Shown: positions 24,771 through 35,965 of the stretch, one piece after another
Position numbering within the stretch: position 1 is the stretch's first letter
Layout: the number at the start of each line of letters is the position of its first letter
Source of the DNA: Stomorhina lunata
Lineage: Eukaryota; Arthropoda; Insecta; Diptera; Rhiniidae
DNA length: 64,000 nt
Direction: 5' to 3'
NCBI GenBank assembly: GCA_933228675.1
Contig: OW121740.1
Coordinates: 158,060,691-158,124,690 of the forward strand
Made by a program: the position numbers and the translations under genes
The notes under the pieces: generated by a model
Told to the model about the DNA's origin: nothing
Database searches by the model: none
Seen by the model: only the letters and a program-made list of their open reading frames with translations

Positions 24771-24985
24771 TCGACTAGTCATAGTCGTCTAGAGTCGTTA
24801 AGTCATAAGTCTCTAGTCATGGTCGTCTTTATCAAACTCGTCTAGTACTTATCATCCAGTCATAGTTATCTAGTCATATGTAGTTCTCTGGTCATAGTCG
24901 TGTAGTCATAACTAAGTTGTCATATTCATCTAGTTAAAGTCAAGTCCTGGTCGTTTTGACATAATTGTTAAGTCATAGTCACAGA
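24771..24985. repeat. Degenerate ~14-15-bp repeat, AGTCATAGTCGTCT type
   Basis: The phrase AGTCATAGTCGTCT recurs with variants (agtcatggtcgtct, ggtcatagtcgtgt, agtcatagttatct) at roughly 14-16-bp steps or multiples. Its sequence is unrelated to the A/T satellites, although the monomer length is similar. Confidence 0.75.
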
Positions 24986-25045
24986 TTATTCCTGAAGGTT
25001 ATGGCGCAAACTCGTCACCATGTCTCAATGTGGAATACAATGTTA

Positions 25046-25535
25046 TTAGATGTGTAGGTACCTTCAATTATTTGGAGAGTTTGGTATGTACAAAAAGTGG
25101 ACATTGAATCACATATTAATAAGGCAAAATCTGCATTCGGCATTCTACGAGCTATAAGGAAATCTCAGCAAATATCAACAATAACTAAGATACGAATATA
25201 CAACTAGAATGTCCATCACGTATTAAGGTTGCGAAACTTGGAAATGCACAAATGCCATCGATATGCGCCTGCAAATATTTGCAAACAAATGCTTGCGGCA
25301 AATTCTTAATAGATGATGGCCGAATTGCATTAGAAATGAAGATCTACTAAAAGCGACAAACCAAATCCCTTCTTCTATAGAGGTATATCTAAGAAAATGG
25401 CGGTTTATAGGCCACACACTTCGAAGGACAAACATGAAAATTGCTCGACAAGCGTTTAGTTGGAATTCACAGGGAAGAGTCACGACAGACTGACATTGAC
25501 ACACCTGCTAAAATTATAGAAGGTAAATTACTTGT
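25046..25535 (+). pseudogene. RTE-like LINE reverse transcriptase C-terminal fragment, copy 1
   Basis: Conceptual translation in shifting frames gives a typical LINE C-terminal region: a YLESLV motif, then INKAKSAFGILRAIRKSQQ, then KIRIYN, CETWK, a FANKCLRQILN segment, IRNEDLL, and RKWRFIGHTLRRT followed by ARQAFSWN. This order is characteristic of RTE/BovB-like elements. At least two frameshifts (about 25093 and 25227) and several stops (for example within the segment after LRQILNR) break it. The catalytic reverse transcriptase core and the endonuclease are absent. It is directly followed by a second copy of its distal part. Confidence 0.75.
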
Positions 25536-25870
25536 GAAACTTGGAAACGCACAAATGCTACCGATATGCGCCTGAAAATTTTTGCAAATAAGTGCTTATG
25601 GCGAATTCTTCATATATGGTGGCCAAATCGCATAAGACATGAAGATCTACTAAAAGCGAAAAACCAAATTCCTAATTCTAATGAGGTATATCTAAGAAAA
25701 TTGATTTGGATAGGTTACACACTTCGAAGGCCAAATATAAACATTGCGTTTTGTTGGAATTCATAGGGAAGAGTCCGTCTTGTTGGCGCACCTGCTAAAA
25801 CGTGGAGAAGATCAATTAATGCGGAATTGCAAGCGGCAAACTATTCATGGAATGACGTATGCCCAATATC
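25536..25870 (+). pseudogene. RTE-like LINE C-terminal fragment, copy 2
   Basis: Repeats the distal part of copy 1 from CETWK onward: CETWKRTNATDMRLKIFANK, a CLWRILHIWWPN segment, IRHEDLL, then IWIGYTLRRPN and WNS followed by a stop. The next stretch reads GAPAKTWRRSINAEL in another frame. Both copies share the 'cacacctgctaaaa' joint, so this looks like a tandem duplication of an already inserted LINE tail or two insertions of one lineage. Not functional. Confidence 0.75.
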
Positions 25871-25879
25871 TCGTATTAG

Positions 25880-26213
25880 ATTTTAATTTTTTAAGTCCAA
25901 TATCTTTAAAACCTTAAGAGATAGGATATGCATGTCCAAATGTTTTTTGTAGATCTTGATCTGAGTATTTGTTATATAGCATGATTCTTAGGTTGGGAAA
26001 TGACAATAATATATTGTATTAAGTGATTTATGAGTCTTAGGGGCCCTATTTTTGGGGCCGATTGTGCCAGTAAAAGCTAGGCTTTCCAAGTTCAAAACTT
26101 CCAAACACTTCTACTATATGGACATAACATTATTTTATAACTGGTCCAACGGTCTAGAAGTTGCGGACATATTTCCATTACGAATTTTTAAGTTATCCGC
26201 CCCATTGTGCAAA
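25880..26213. mobile_element. Diverged single arm of the CACAGTG-type inverted-repeat element
   Basis: The text from 'ttttaagtccaatatctttaaaacc' to 'ccgccccattgtgc' aligns with the right arm at 21590-21912 (shared phrases include 'agatcttga', 'tgatttatgagtct' and 'taaaa.ctaggctt'). The terminus reads CACAATGGGG when inverted. The opposite arm is not present nearby, so this is a solo, older fragment. Confidence 0.65.
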
Positions 26214-27060
26214 GTTCACTACTTATAATTCTTCCCGTAGTTTTCTAGAATGTTTCTGTTGGTGCAGCTGTTGTTCTGTTTGTGTCTATAAGCAGAACAA
26301 CATTTTTCTCTTAATGTTTTGCTGTAAGAGTAGAGCAGCATTTTTCTCTTTATCAACACACTCTCTCTGTTGCTGTTAACTTCAGATAATATATTTGTAC
26401 AACGTATGTGTGAGTGTATTCTTGATCATGTAAGAATGCATTGGAACATGCATGAACTTTCGTAAGCCACATTGTTAGTGTAACCAACTGCAGCAGCTCT
26501 TTGTTTACGTCTGCACAATATGCTAGAAACTCTCTTCTCTACAATATAAGGCCGAGGAACGAACACTGTGGGAACAGTTTTAATTGAGACGCGTATACGA
26601 GAACAGTGTAATTAAGAATATTTGTAAAGCAGTTTTGTGATGTTTGTTTACAGTTTTTGTGACAGTGTGTCTAAAGTGACTTACTCTAAAGTTAATAAAA
26701 ATATAACTTTGAAAAATTACATAAAGTGTTTTAATTTTGTTTTCGGTTGTTTCCAAAAAGAGTTCCTTCCACGTTTTAAAGGAACAACGTAACGTTAACG
26801 TATTTTGCCACTCACTCAATTTCACTTTTCGGTCACTTAAACATCTAAAATCTTGACAGCTGACTTTTGATGATTCATACTAATGGAAAAGAGGTAAATA
26901 CTATGGAAATATGTTAGGCTCAGGTACTTTCGCCGAGTTTTGAATCGAAACACTTGTCAAGGCTCTAAGTATTGTATAGGTTTTTAATTATTATTATCTT
27001 TCGAGGATCACTTCCTTTTACTGTTTATAGCTTATCTCTGAGTTGTTTGTGCCTTTAGTC
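26214..27060. other. Possible solo LTR or regulatory-type module, unassigned
   Basis: Contains a TATA-like 'caatataaggccgagg' at about 26542 and, some 150 bp on, 'taataaaaatataac' at about 26692, giving the promoter-then-poly(A)-signal layout of an LTR. No terminal TG..CA pair, primer-binding site or target duplication could be fixed, so this is only a suggestion. Short ORFs on both strands are unconvincing. Confidence 0.25.
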
Positions 27061-27981
27061 AAAGTCTAGGTCATGTCTTGTATTTGGTGTAGGGTATCGA
27101 GTTAATTCAACAGCATCATTGTAAACTTATTGTACCATATTTGTATTTTACATCATAAATAAAAGTTAAATGCAAATTCTTTGATCTTGCACAGTGGTAT
27201 GTAAAATAATTTACATCTTATGAAGATAATAAAAAAATAATTTCCTTAAAAATCATTAAGGATATTTCTAAAGAAAATTAATGTCAATATTTTCAAGATT
27301 CGATATTTGCATAAACCAAAGAGTTAATATTCTAAACATGTCAGAATATCTTTTGGGTCTTATTAGTGAGTTTGATACCTATAGATTTTTGTATGTACAA
27401 CTGTATATGGGAAGTACTCAAAATGTATGTAATTACCTCACAAATACCTTGAAGTGCAAACAAAAACAAATCTGAGTTGCAAATTAAATAAATTAAAAAT
27501 TAGCTAAAGCACGAAATTTCCAATCCTACTTCTCCTTCTATATTTTTATTTATATCGATATAACCACTGTGGCTGCTGCCTTCCTGGTGCTGTTCTTGAT
27601 ATTATTGTTGATGATACCAAACAACCGCCAAAGGTCTATAGAAAAGTTGTGAAGGATGTTGTATGAGTAAAAAGTTATTGAATGAGTGAATGTAAATAAG
27701 TATGTTTTACATGGTATGTAACGTAGAGTATGTATGTGTATGTAAAATATATATTCTGCGAGTGTTTGGAAAAGAACATTTGCATGAGGATGTTTACATA
27801 TCTGGTTGCTTGGTTTTGTTGAAAATCATTGGGGGAATAAATATATAAGTTTTCTACGTTTCCAGCAAATGCGAGGGATAGGAGAGATGTTAGAGAAAAA
27901 GGTTTAGTTAAGAATCTTTTTTTACTTACATATTATTAAGACTAAGCTGGGTTGACACAAGCTGTTTTGATGGATCATATA
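27061..27981. other. Unique spacer, no gene recognised
   Basis: Non-repetitive apart from the mini-me-like phrase near 27090. A 64-codon ORF at 27281-27475 has no recognisable motif. Confidence 0.45.
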
Positions 27982-28187
27982 CAGTCACTCAAATTACTGT
28001 CCCAATGTTTTTAAGGTGTTTACTAATATGAGTGTAACAACAATTATATATTGGACTCGCGTTGAAAACTTTTATTAAAAATCAACATTATGAAAAATCA
28101 ACTTATAGAAATCAAATAAAACAAAAGCAAATTTTAATTGGGACAGTTTATTGACTTTAGATTTATTTACATATTTAATGTTATTTT

Positions 28188-28970
28188 TATACCCTTCACC
28201 ACCATAGGTGGAAAGGGTATTATAAGTTTGTGCTGATGAATGTAACGCATAGAAATATTTGTCTTAGACCTACCTTTTAGTATACCAATAGGTTTAGAAT
28301 CACTTTCTGAGTCGATTTAGCGATGTCACTCCATTTGGCTGGACCCCAATGTAAACCTTGTAATCAAACTACATGTAGCAATTCTAAAGATAATTTGATG
28401 AAATTTGGCACAGATAATTTATTTGATTATGGGACCATGGCTATTGAAATTCGTCAAAATCGGTCCACTATTTATGGTACCTCCCATAGGTCCCACTTCC
28501 CGGAATTGATATATTGCCCACAAATATCAATATTTTTTCATAAAATTGAAAACAAATACTGCTTATGTAAACTTAAGTCACTGCATCAAATTTTGTTGAA
28601 ATCGGTCCACATTTGACCATAGCTTCCATACAAACTTATGTGTCAAAATGCACTAAATGAGACAAAAATGACTAAAACGCTCGTAAATCTAAAGATAATG
28701 AGTATTTTAAGTTTATTTGTTGCATAAATAGTATTTGTAACTGTAATTAATTTGCAAAATTTCGAGATAATCGGTCCACATTTGACCCTAGCTCTCATAT
28801 AGGATCAAATAACGGAAACAGCTTAAATATATAAGTTTTGAGAAAATGTTTGTATGATGGCAAAATTTAGCAATAATTTTTCTTTATACTGGAAAAATAA
28901 CACCTTTGACCTTAGTGGTGAAGGGTATCGTATGGTCGGGCTTGACCGACTATAGCACTTTCTTATTTGT
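28188..28970 (+). mobile_element. mini-me/DINE-1-like element, copy C
   Basis: Starts TATACCCTTCACCACC at 28188 in a T-rich target (ttattttt|tataccc) and ends ...TTCTTATTTGT at 28970, where copy D begins immediately. The GTCY tract is nearly lost (gatgtcactccat). It carries the longest version of the conserved internal reading phrase (28440-28616 in the plus frame). Confidence 0.85.
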
Positions 28971-29773
28971 TATACCCTTCACCACCATAGGTATAGAATA
29001 TTATAAGTTTGTGCTGATGTATGTAACGCATGGAAATATTTGTCTTAGACCCACCTTTTAGTATACCAATAGGCTTAGAATCACTTTCTGAGTCGATTTA
29101 GTGATGTCCGTCCGTCCGTCCGTCCGTCTGGCTGGCTGGCTGGACCCCCATGTAAACCTTGTAATCAAACTACAGGTAGCAATTCTAAAGATAATTTGAT
29201 GAAATTTGGCACAGATCATTTCTTTGATAATGGGACTATGGCTATTGAAATTCGTCAAAATCGGTCCATTATTTATGGTACCTCCCATAGGTCCCACTTC
29301 CCGGAATTGATATATTGGCCACAAATATCAATATTTTTTCATAAAATTTAAATCAAATACTGCTTATGTCAACTTAAATCACTGTACCAAATTTCGTTAA
29401 AATCGGTCCACATTTGACCATAGCTTCCATACAAACTTTTCTTTAAAAACGCACTAAATGAGACAAAAATCAGTAAAAAGCTCGTAAATCTAAAGATAAT
29501 GGGAATTTTAAGTTTATTTTTTGCATACATAATTTTTGTAACAACTGTAATCAATTTGCCAAATTTCGAGTTAATCGGTCCACATTTGACCCTAGCTCTC
29601 ATATAAGTCCAAATGTCGGAAGCAGCTTAAATATAAGTTTTGAGAAAATGTTTGTATGATTTGAATTTAGAAAATATTTGTCTTTATACAGAAAAAATAA
29701 TACTTTTGACCTTAGTGGTGAAGGGAATCGTATGGTCGGGCTTGACCGACTATAGCACTTTCTTACTTGTTTT
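28971..29773 (+). mobile_element. mini-me/DINE-1-like element, copy D
   Basis: Abuts copy C head-to-tail. Begins TATACCCTTCACC, has the best GTCY tract on the window ((GTCC)n then GTCTGGCTGG at about 29106-29141) and ends in CTTACTTGTTTT at 29773, which overlaps the stop codon of the Tc1-like transposase remnant. The sequences on either side of C+D join naturally as one T-run, consistent with insertion between T and T. Confidence 0.87.
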
Positions 29774-30245
29774 ATAGCCTAAAATTCGCTCTTATACGAC
29801 GCGTCACACACTCTACTAAATGTTTACAATCACTTGGAGCAATGCCGTTCCAACATTTCAACACATGTGCCCTCAGTTCATCTAAATTACCAGGGATTCC
29901 GACAACACATCTCTTAAGAATGCCACTGAGATGCACGATGGGGCGGCAAGTCAAAAACTTTGTACCCGTTGTCATTAAGCCATTCTTGTGTTAGTTTGGT
30001 GGTATTTTTGATGTCATTGTCCTATTGGAAAATTACCTTTTCCTTCTCGAATCCAAATTTTTCGCAAAAAACGGGGAGATTTGTGGCTAAAACATTGACG
30101 TAGGACTGTTCAGTCATGGTACCAACAATTTTGTAAACTGTTCCAACACCTTCAGCTAACATGCAACCCCAGTCCATTATACGAACCATCGCCAAACTTG
30201 AGAGTTTTTCTCAAAGCTGTAGGCTTAATCTCAGGCCGATTGAGC
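29772..30245 (-). pseudogene. Tc1-like transposase pseudogene (C-terminal half)
   Basis: Minus-strand translation in changing frames gives Tc1 family landmarks in order: TALRKTLKFGDGS, MDWGCMLAEGVGTVYK, then MTEQSYVNVLATNLPVF, FGFEKEKVIFQ, the catalytic DND motif in DNDIKNTTKLTQEWLNDNG, a segment that replaces the usual proline-rich 'SPDLNPIE' region with a frameshifted PPHRAS, and ILKRCVVGIPGNLDELRAHV near the end. Stops occur (for example before DND) with at least two frameshifts, and the final catalytic Glu region is scrambled. The N-terminal DNA-binding domain is missing. It cannot encode an active enzyme. Confidence 0.85.
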
Positions 30246-30315
30246 ATACAAATTTGTTGTTACACTCATATAAATAAAGACCTTAAAAGCATTGGGTCAA
30301 AAATTTCAGTGACTG

Positions 30316-31100
30316 TGTTTATGTTTTCGGAATCTATATTCTGGATCTTAATATATACAAAAGCATCAATACTCATTCAAAATCCCTAAATTCCTTCAAC
30401 AAACCTCCTACAAATTTGCATTTAGCTATTGTTACTTTTCAGATATTTTATTGTTTTAAATAGTCACTATGAAGATGAGGATGACAACGACGACTATAGT
30501 ACGCGATAGCTTATTTGTATTTCCATTTCCTTACCTCATCCATAGGGTGTTACACGAAATCTTTGTTATGCGTTCTGTATATTTTCCCCATTTGCATGCG
30601 TAAATATTCCGTGTCAGTCCTGACTTCCTTTCAGGTTCGCTTGGAATAAGTTACCATTCGCAGTTTGTGGCGCTCATTGTTTGTGAAGGCTAAAGGAGAT
30701 GGGAATCATTTAAAAGTTTTTTTTTATTTTAATTCCTCGAAACAATCAAATTACAACAAAACTAAACACCAATTAAATATTAAATCAAACAATTCAAAAA
30801 TACAAAACAAATAACGTTTGCGATGATGAAGTTAAGAAAAGTTTATCAGTTTCTTTGTGGGGCAAATTATAAATGGATGACGGTTTCATAATATCATTAT
30901 TAGTATGAGGAGAAAGTTTGAAAGGGATATCAGATATTTGTTGTGGAAAGTATAAAGGATGCATAGTAAATAAGGAGACTGATAGTGAGAGTATTGGATA
31001 TGAGGGAAAACTTTCACTTGAGTAAGAATAGAAATAGGGGTAATTTGCAATAGATGCAAATGAGGTAAATCGTGTATACTAAAGGTATACTAAAGGTAAA
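30316..31100. other. Unique spacer, no gene recognised
   Basis: Non-repetitive A/T-rich DNA between the Tc1 right end and the next satellite array. Nothing recognisable. Confidence 0.5.
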
Positions 31101-32955
31101 CTTTTCAAAAATTTTCTATTTTTATAGGAAATTTTTCAAAAATTTTCTATTTTTATAGGAAATTTTTTAAAAATTTTCTATTTTTATAGGAAATCTTTTA
31201 AAAATTTTCTATTTTTATAGAAAATTTTTCAAAAATTTTCTATTTTTATAGAAAATTTATCAAAAATTTTCTATTTTTTTAGTAAATTTTTCAAAAATTT
31301 TCTATTTTTATAGAAAATTTTAATAAAATTTTTTATTTTTAAAGGAAATTTTTCAAAAAATTCCTATTTCTATAGGAAATTTTTCAACAATTTTCTATTT
31401 TTATAGGAAATTTTTCAAAAATTTTCTATTTTTATAGGAAATTTTTCAAAAATTTTCTATTTTTATAGGAAATTTTTCAAAAATTTTCTATTTTAAGGAA
31501 ATTTTTCAAAAATTTTTCATTTTTATAGGAAATTTTTCTAAAATTTTGTATTTTTATAGGAAATTTTTCAAAACTTTTGTATTTTTATAGGAAATTTTTT
31601 AAAAATTTTCTAGTTTTAAGGAAATTTTTCAAAAATTTTCTATTTTGATAGGAAATTTTTCAAAAATTTTGTATTTTTATAGGAAATTTTTCAAAAAATT
31701 TATATTTTTATAGAAATTTTTTCAAAAATTTTCATTTTTATAGGAAATTTTTCAAAAATTTTCTATTTTTATAGGAAATTTTTCAAAAATTTTCTATTTT
31801 TATAGGAAATTTTTCAAAAATTTTCTATTTTTATAGGAAATTTTTCAAAAATTTTTATTTTTATAGGAAATTTTTCAAAAATTTTCTATTTTTATAGGAA
31901 ATTTTTCAAAAATTTTCTATTTTTATAGGAAATTTTTCAAAAATTTTCTATTTTTATAGGAAATTTTTCAAAAATTTTCTATTTTTATAGGAAATTTTTC
32001 AAAAATTTTCTATTTTTATAGGAAATTTTTCAAAAATTTTCTATTTTTATAGGAAATTTTTCAAAAATTTTCTATTTTTATAGGAAATTTTTCAAAAATT
32101 TTCTATTTTATAGGAAATTTTTCAAAAATTTTCTATTTTTATAGGAAATTTTTCAAAAATTTTCTATTTTTATAGGAAATTTTTCAAAAATTTTCTATTT
32201 TTATAGGAAATTTTTCAAAAATTTTCTATTTTTATAGGAAATTTTTCAAAAATTTTCTATTTTTATAGGAAATTTTTCAAAAATTTTCTATTTTTATAGG
32301 AAATTTTTCAAAAATTTTCTATTTTTATAGGAAATTTTTCAAAAATTTTCTATTTTTATAGGAAATTTTTCAAAAATTTTCTATTTTTATAGGAAATTTT
32401 TCAAAAATTTTCTATTTTTATAGGAAATTTTTCAAAAATTTTCTATTTTTATAGGAAATTTTTCAAAAATTTTCTATTTTTATAGGAAATTTTTCAAAAA
32501 TTTTCTATTTTTATAGGAAATTTTTCAAAAATTTTCTATTTTTATAGGAAATTTTTCAAAAATTTTCTATTTTTATAGGAAATTTTTCAAAAATTTTCTA
32601 TTTTTATAGGAAATTTTTCAAAAATTTTCTATTTTTATAGGAAATTTTTCAAAAATTTTCTATTTTTATAGGAAATTTTTCAAAAATTTTCTATTTTTAT
32701 AGGAAATTTTTCAAAAATTTTCTATTTTTATAGGAAATTTTTCAAAAATTTTCTATTTTTATAGGAAATTTTTCAAAAAATTTTCCATTTTTTAGGAAAT
32801 TTTTTAAAAATTTTCCATTTTTTAGGAAATTTTTCAAAAATTTTCTATTTTATAGGAATTTTTTTTTAATTTTCTTTTAGTATTAGACATTTTTCAAAAA
32901 TTTACTATTTTTATAGGAAATTTTTAAAAAATTTCCTATTTTTATAGGAAATTTA
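31101..32955. repeat. 31-bp satellite array, CTATTTTTATAGG type, forward
   Basis: About 60 copies of a 31-bp unit combining CTATTTTTATAGG with AAATTTTTCAAAAATTTT. The step is exactly 31 bp in the core (CTATTTTT at 32164 and 32195). The core 31745-32760 is nearly identical from copy to copy and both edges are degenerate. Confidence 0.97.
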
Positions 32956-33900
32956 AAAAAAAAAATTCGTCAGAGCCCAAGTCGAGTTTTATATTTTATC
33001 TGTATTATCTTATTAACATAGCAATTTGCATTATATTTTTGGAATCTCCGTAGATAACATAATTTTTATCAGCAGTTACAGTTTTTGAAATATGCCCTTA
33101 GCATATAATATGATTAAATTATTTTTAGGAAAAGAACTCAAATAATAGCACATCAAAGTTTAATTTTTTTCCGTCTAAACATAAAATCAAATTTCTTTAC
33201 TAAATAAATTTAATTTTCTTACATTTAGTCTTGCAAATTATTCAAAAAATTGGATTATTCTAGACTCATGCAATATCATACATTTTGGCTTTTTAGCCTT
33301 AAATAACGCCAAACGAATACTTAAATGGATACTAAGGAAAATAGTATACTTTTCCTTAACATTGATGAAAATGTTTCAAACATTTACATACATTAAGTCT
33401 ATGCTACCAATTCTAATATCATTTACATGCTCAACACCATTTGCCCACGACATTATCATTAATATCATTATCATCATAATAATTAATTTGCCTTTAGACC
33501 GACAATTAAATTAATGTCTAATTAACGTTTTCGTTATAGTCGTTTTTTTTTTGCTTTGTTTGGCAATATTTATATGAATTATTTATAACTTTTTTGCATA
33601 AAGACAAGATCCCCAGAGATACAATTGTTCGGTGAGTTATTGTGGCTGGGGCTAAACTTGTTGGTCTTCATCCTTTGCTACTCATTAATAATGGACACAA
33701 ATAGTCATAGAATTTATTTAGCAGACACAGAGATACTCACTATTCCTTTGAGTTTCGTGAGTGATAGAGATGAGAAATAAACGAGACATGAAATAATTGT
33801 AATAGATTTTCTTTTATGGTAAAAATTGTGTAATAGACATGTTAAATATACGAGTATAAATTGTGGGTTATTTAATATATATGTATATTAATACATATAT
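32956..33900. other. Unique spacer, no gene recognised
   Basis: Non-repetitive sequence with trinucleotide-like ATC/ATT runs near 33450-33485. No supported gene. Confidence 0.5.
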
Positions 33901-33922
33901 GTGTAACGAAGATTTTTGAAAT

Positions 33923-34327
33923 TTGGCGGTATCTCTGGAACAGTTTATGCTAAACCAGACAATACTTCGAAAAATAATGCAACAACATAAGAGTTTTGGT
34001 CCATCGAACCGGATGCTCAACTATTACCGATTGATATTAGCACAACGATTCAGACCTGAAGGCCAACATGCTCGAATAATCCCAAGGTCAAAAACTTATT
34101 TCAGAGTCTTTAAAAGCTTTGCTATATTTTTCTCAAATATTTTCTTAAGCTACGAATTAGAATTTATATCAGGAGGGAATGAGATACTAAGTAACATCAT
34201 TAAGTCGCTTAAAAGGGTTTTATGTTCCGAGATTGGACAATCCCAGTGCTGTCAAATTGTCACAAGAAATGTTCAAGAAACTTCGTGGAGCTTTAAAACA
34301 TGTGTATTAAATTGTGACAGATCATGA
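33923..34327 (+). other. Unassigned 134-codon ORF
   Basis: The longest ATG-to-stop ORF of the window. I do not recognise the protein: no signal peptide, membrane segment or catalytic motif is evident, and composition is mixed (about seven Arg among the first 60 residues, five Cys near the end). It could be an exon, a decayed transposon or chance. Nothing nearby supports a gene model. Confidence 0.15.
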
Positions 34328-34329
34328 AT

Positions 34330-35010
34330 TCTCGGTCTATAGAAAGTATACTGCAGTCGACTGTATGGGTCTTCCCACTTTAAAATGAACTGTATGGGTC
34401 TTAAATTTTTCAAAAAATCAGCTGTTTACAGAAAAGCTTTGACTTTTTTCAAAATATTTTGAAAACTTGATTAAGGCTGGAACAAGGTTATAGCTCAAGA
34501 TTCGCTGAAAAGCTCTAACTTTTCTTAACATATTTTGAAAACTTTATAAAAGCTTCAACAAGGTCATAGGTCAAGATCACATTTTTTTAATAACATTAAT
34601 TAACGCTGGATTATTTCATTAATAAATATTAAACAAAATTTTCGCAAATTTTATTTAAATTCCAACAACTTCCGAAAAAAGCCTTGCATTTTTGAAATTT
34701 CACAAAAGTTATTTTTAATTTCCAAAAAGTTATGCTTGCATGAATAAAATATTCCCTTTAGCCAAAAGAGTATAATTACATTTTTCTCGTTTATTAAAAG
34801 AAAAAACTGTCCAACTCATATAAAATTCCCCAAAGATTATATTCATTTGGGCTCTAAGGATTTCAAGTTTGTGTGTTTTTTCTTTTTTTATTTAAACATA
34901 TTTAACATTCATAAAACTTAAGTATGAATAAATACATTAAATATTTTGGTTATATATAAATATTTCTTTAAGGTGGTCAATAAGGACTTATCAAGGAGCT
35001 ACGCAAAAAA
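34330..35010. other. Unique spacer, no gene recognised
   Basis: Contains a short internal duplication ('tcaaaatattttgaaaacttgattaaggctggaacaaggt' near 34450 and 'acatattttgaaaactttataaaagcttcaacaaggt' near 34530, about 80 bp apart). No gene recognised. Confidence 0.45.
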
Positions 35011-35019
35011 AACTTTTAT

Positions 35020-35965
35020 AAAAAAATTTTCCTATAGAAAAGTTTTCTATAGAAAATTTTTGCCATTGAAAAGTTTTCTATAGAAAACTTTTCCCATTGA
35101 AATGTTGTCTTTAGAAAACTTTTTCCATTGAAAAGTTTTCTATAGAAAACTTTTTCCATTGAAAAGTTTTCTATAGAAAACTTTTTCCATTGAAAAGTTT
35201 TCTATAGAAAACTTTTTCCATTGAAAAGTTTTCTATAGAAAACTTTTTCCATTGAAAAGTTTTCTATAGAAAACTTTTTCCATTGAAAAATTTTCTATAG
35301 AAAACTTTTTCCATTGAAAAGTTTTCTATAGAAAACTTTTTCCATTGAAAAGTTTTCTATAGAAAACTTTTTCCATTGAAAAGTTTTCTATAGAAAACTT
35401 TTTTCATTGAAAAGTTTTCTATAGAAAACTTTTTCCATTGAAAAGTTTTCTATAGAAAACTTTTCCCATTGAAAAGTTTTCTATAGAAAACTTTTCCCAT
35501 TGAAAAGTTTTCTCTAGAAAACTTTTCCCATTGAAAAGTTTTCTATAGAAAACTTTTCCCATTGAATAGTTTTCTATAGAAAACTTTTTCCATAGAAAAG
35601 TTTTCTATAGAAAACTTTTCCCATTGAAAAGTTTTCTATTGAAAACTTTTTCCATTGAAAAGTTCTCTATAGAAAACTTTTCCCATTGAAAAGTTTTCTG
35701 TAGAAAACTTTTCCCATTGAAAATTTTCTATAGAAAACTTTTATTGAAAAGTTTTATATAGAAAACTTTTTACATTGAAAAGTTTTCTATAGAAAAATCT
35801 TCCCATTGAAAAGTTTTCTACAGAAACTTTTCCCATTGAAAAGTTTTCTACAGAAACTTTTCCCATTGAAAAGTTTTCTATAGAAAACTTTTCCCATTGA
35901 AAAGAAAACTTTTCCCATTGAAAAGTTTTCTATAGAAAACTTTTCCCATTGAAAAGTTGTCTATA
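35020..35965. repeat. 31-bp satellite array, CCATTGAAAAG subfamily
   Basis: Exact 31-bp step (CTATAG at 35171 and 35202). Each unit joins TTTTTCCATTGAAAAG to TTTTCTATAGAAAAC. A TTTCCC variant replaces TTTTCC from about 35460 onward, so variants are spatially clustered. The CTATAG half is the same core as the 14-bp family. Confidence 0.97.

Larger units (their letters stand above)
27982..30315 (-). mobile_element. Decayed Tc1-like transposon, internally deleted
   Basis: The left terminal repeat starts CAGTCACTCAAATTACTGTC directly after a TA (27980-27981). The right terminal repeat ends at 30315 with the inverse TTTCAGTGACTG. The inverted match extends about 60 bp (27982-28043 against 30254-30315), including GAGTGTAACAACAA and its inverse. 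The right target base pair is TG instead of TA. A broken transposase lies on the minus strand next to the right repeat. Removing the two mini-me insertions leaves an element of roughly 0.75 kb, so the 5' part of the transposase has been deleted. Confidence 0.85.

Noticed and set aside
26540..26720. A host promoter and poly(A) site of a small gene
   Set aside because: The TATA-like and AATAAA-like sequences are too close for a coding gene and fit an LTR remnant at least as well; neither is proven.
28323..28616. A 97-codon ORF as a gene
   Set aside because: It lies inside mini-me copy C and overlaps the GTCY region. The shared part with other copies is reported as a finding; a gene call is not justified.
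29058..29602. Minus-strand ORFs of 77-88 codons
   Set aside because: They are antisense readings of mini-me copy D with counterparts in the other copies (44818-45316).
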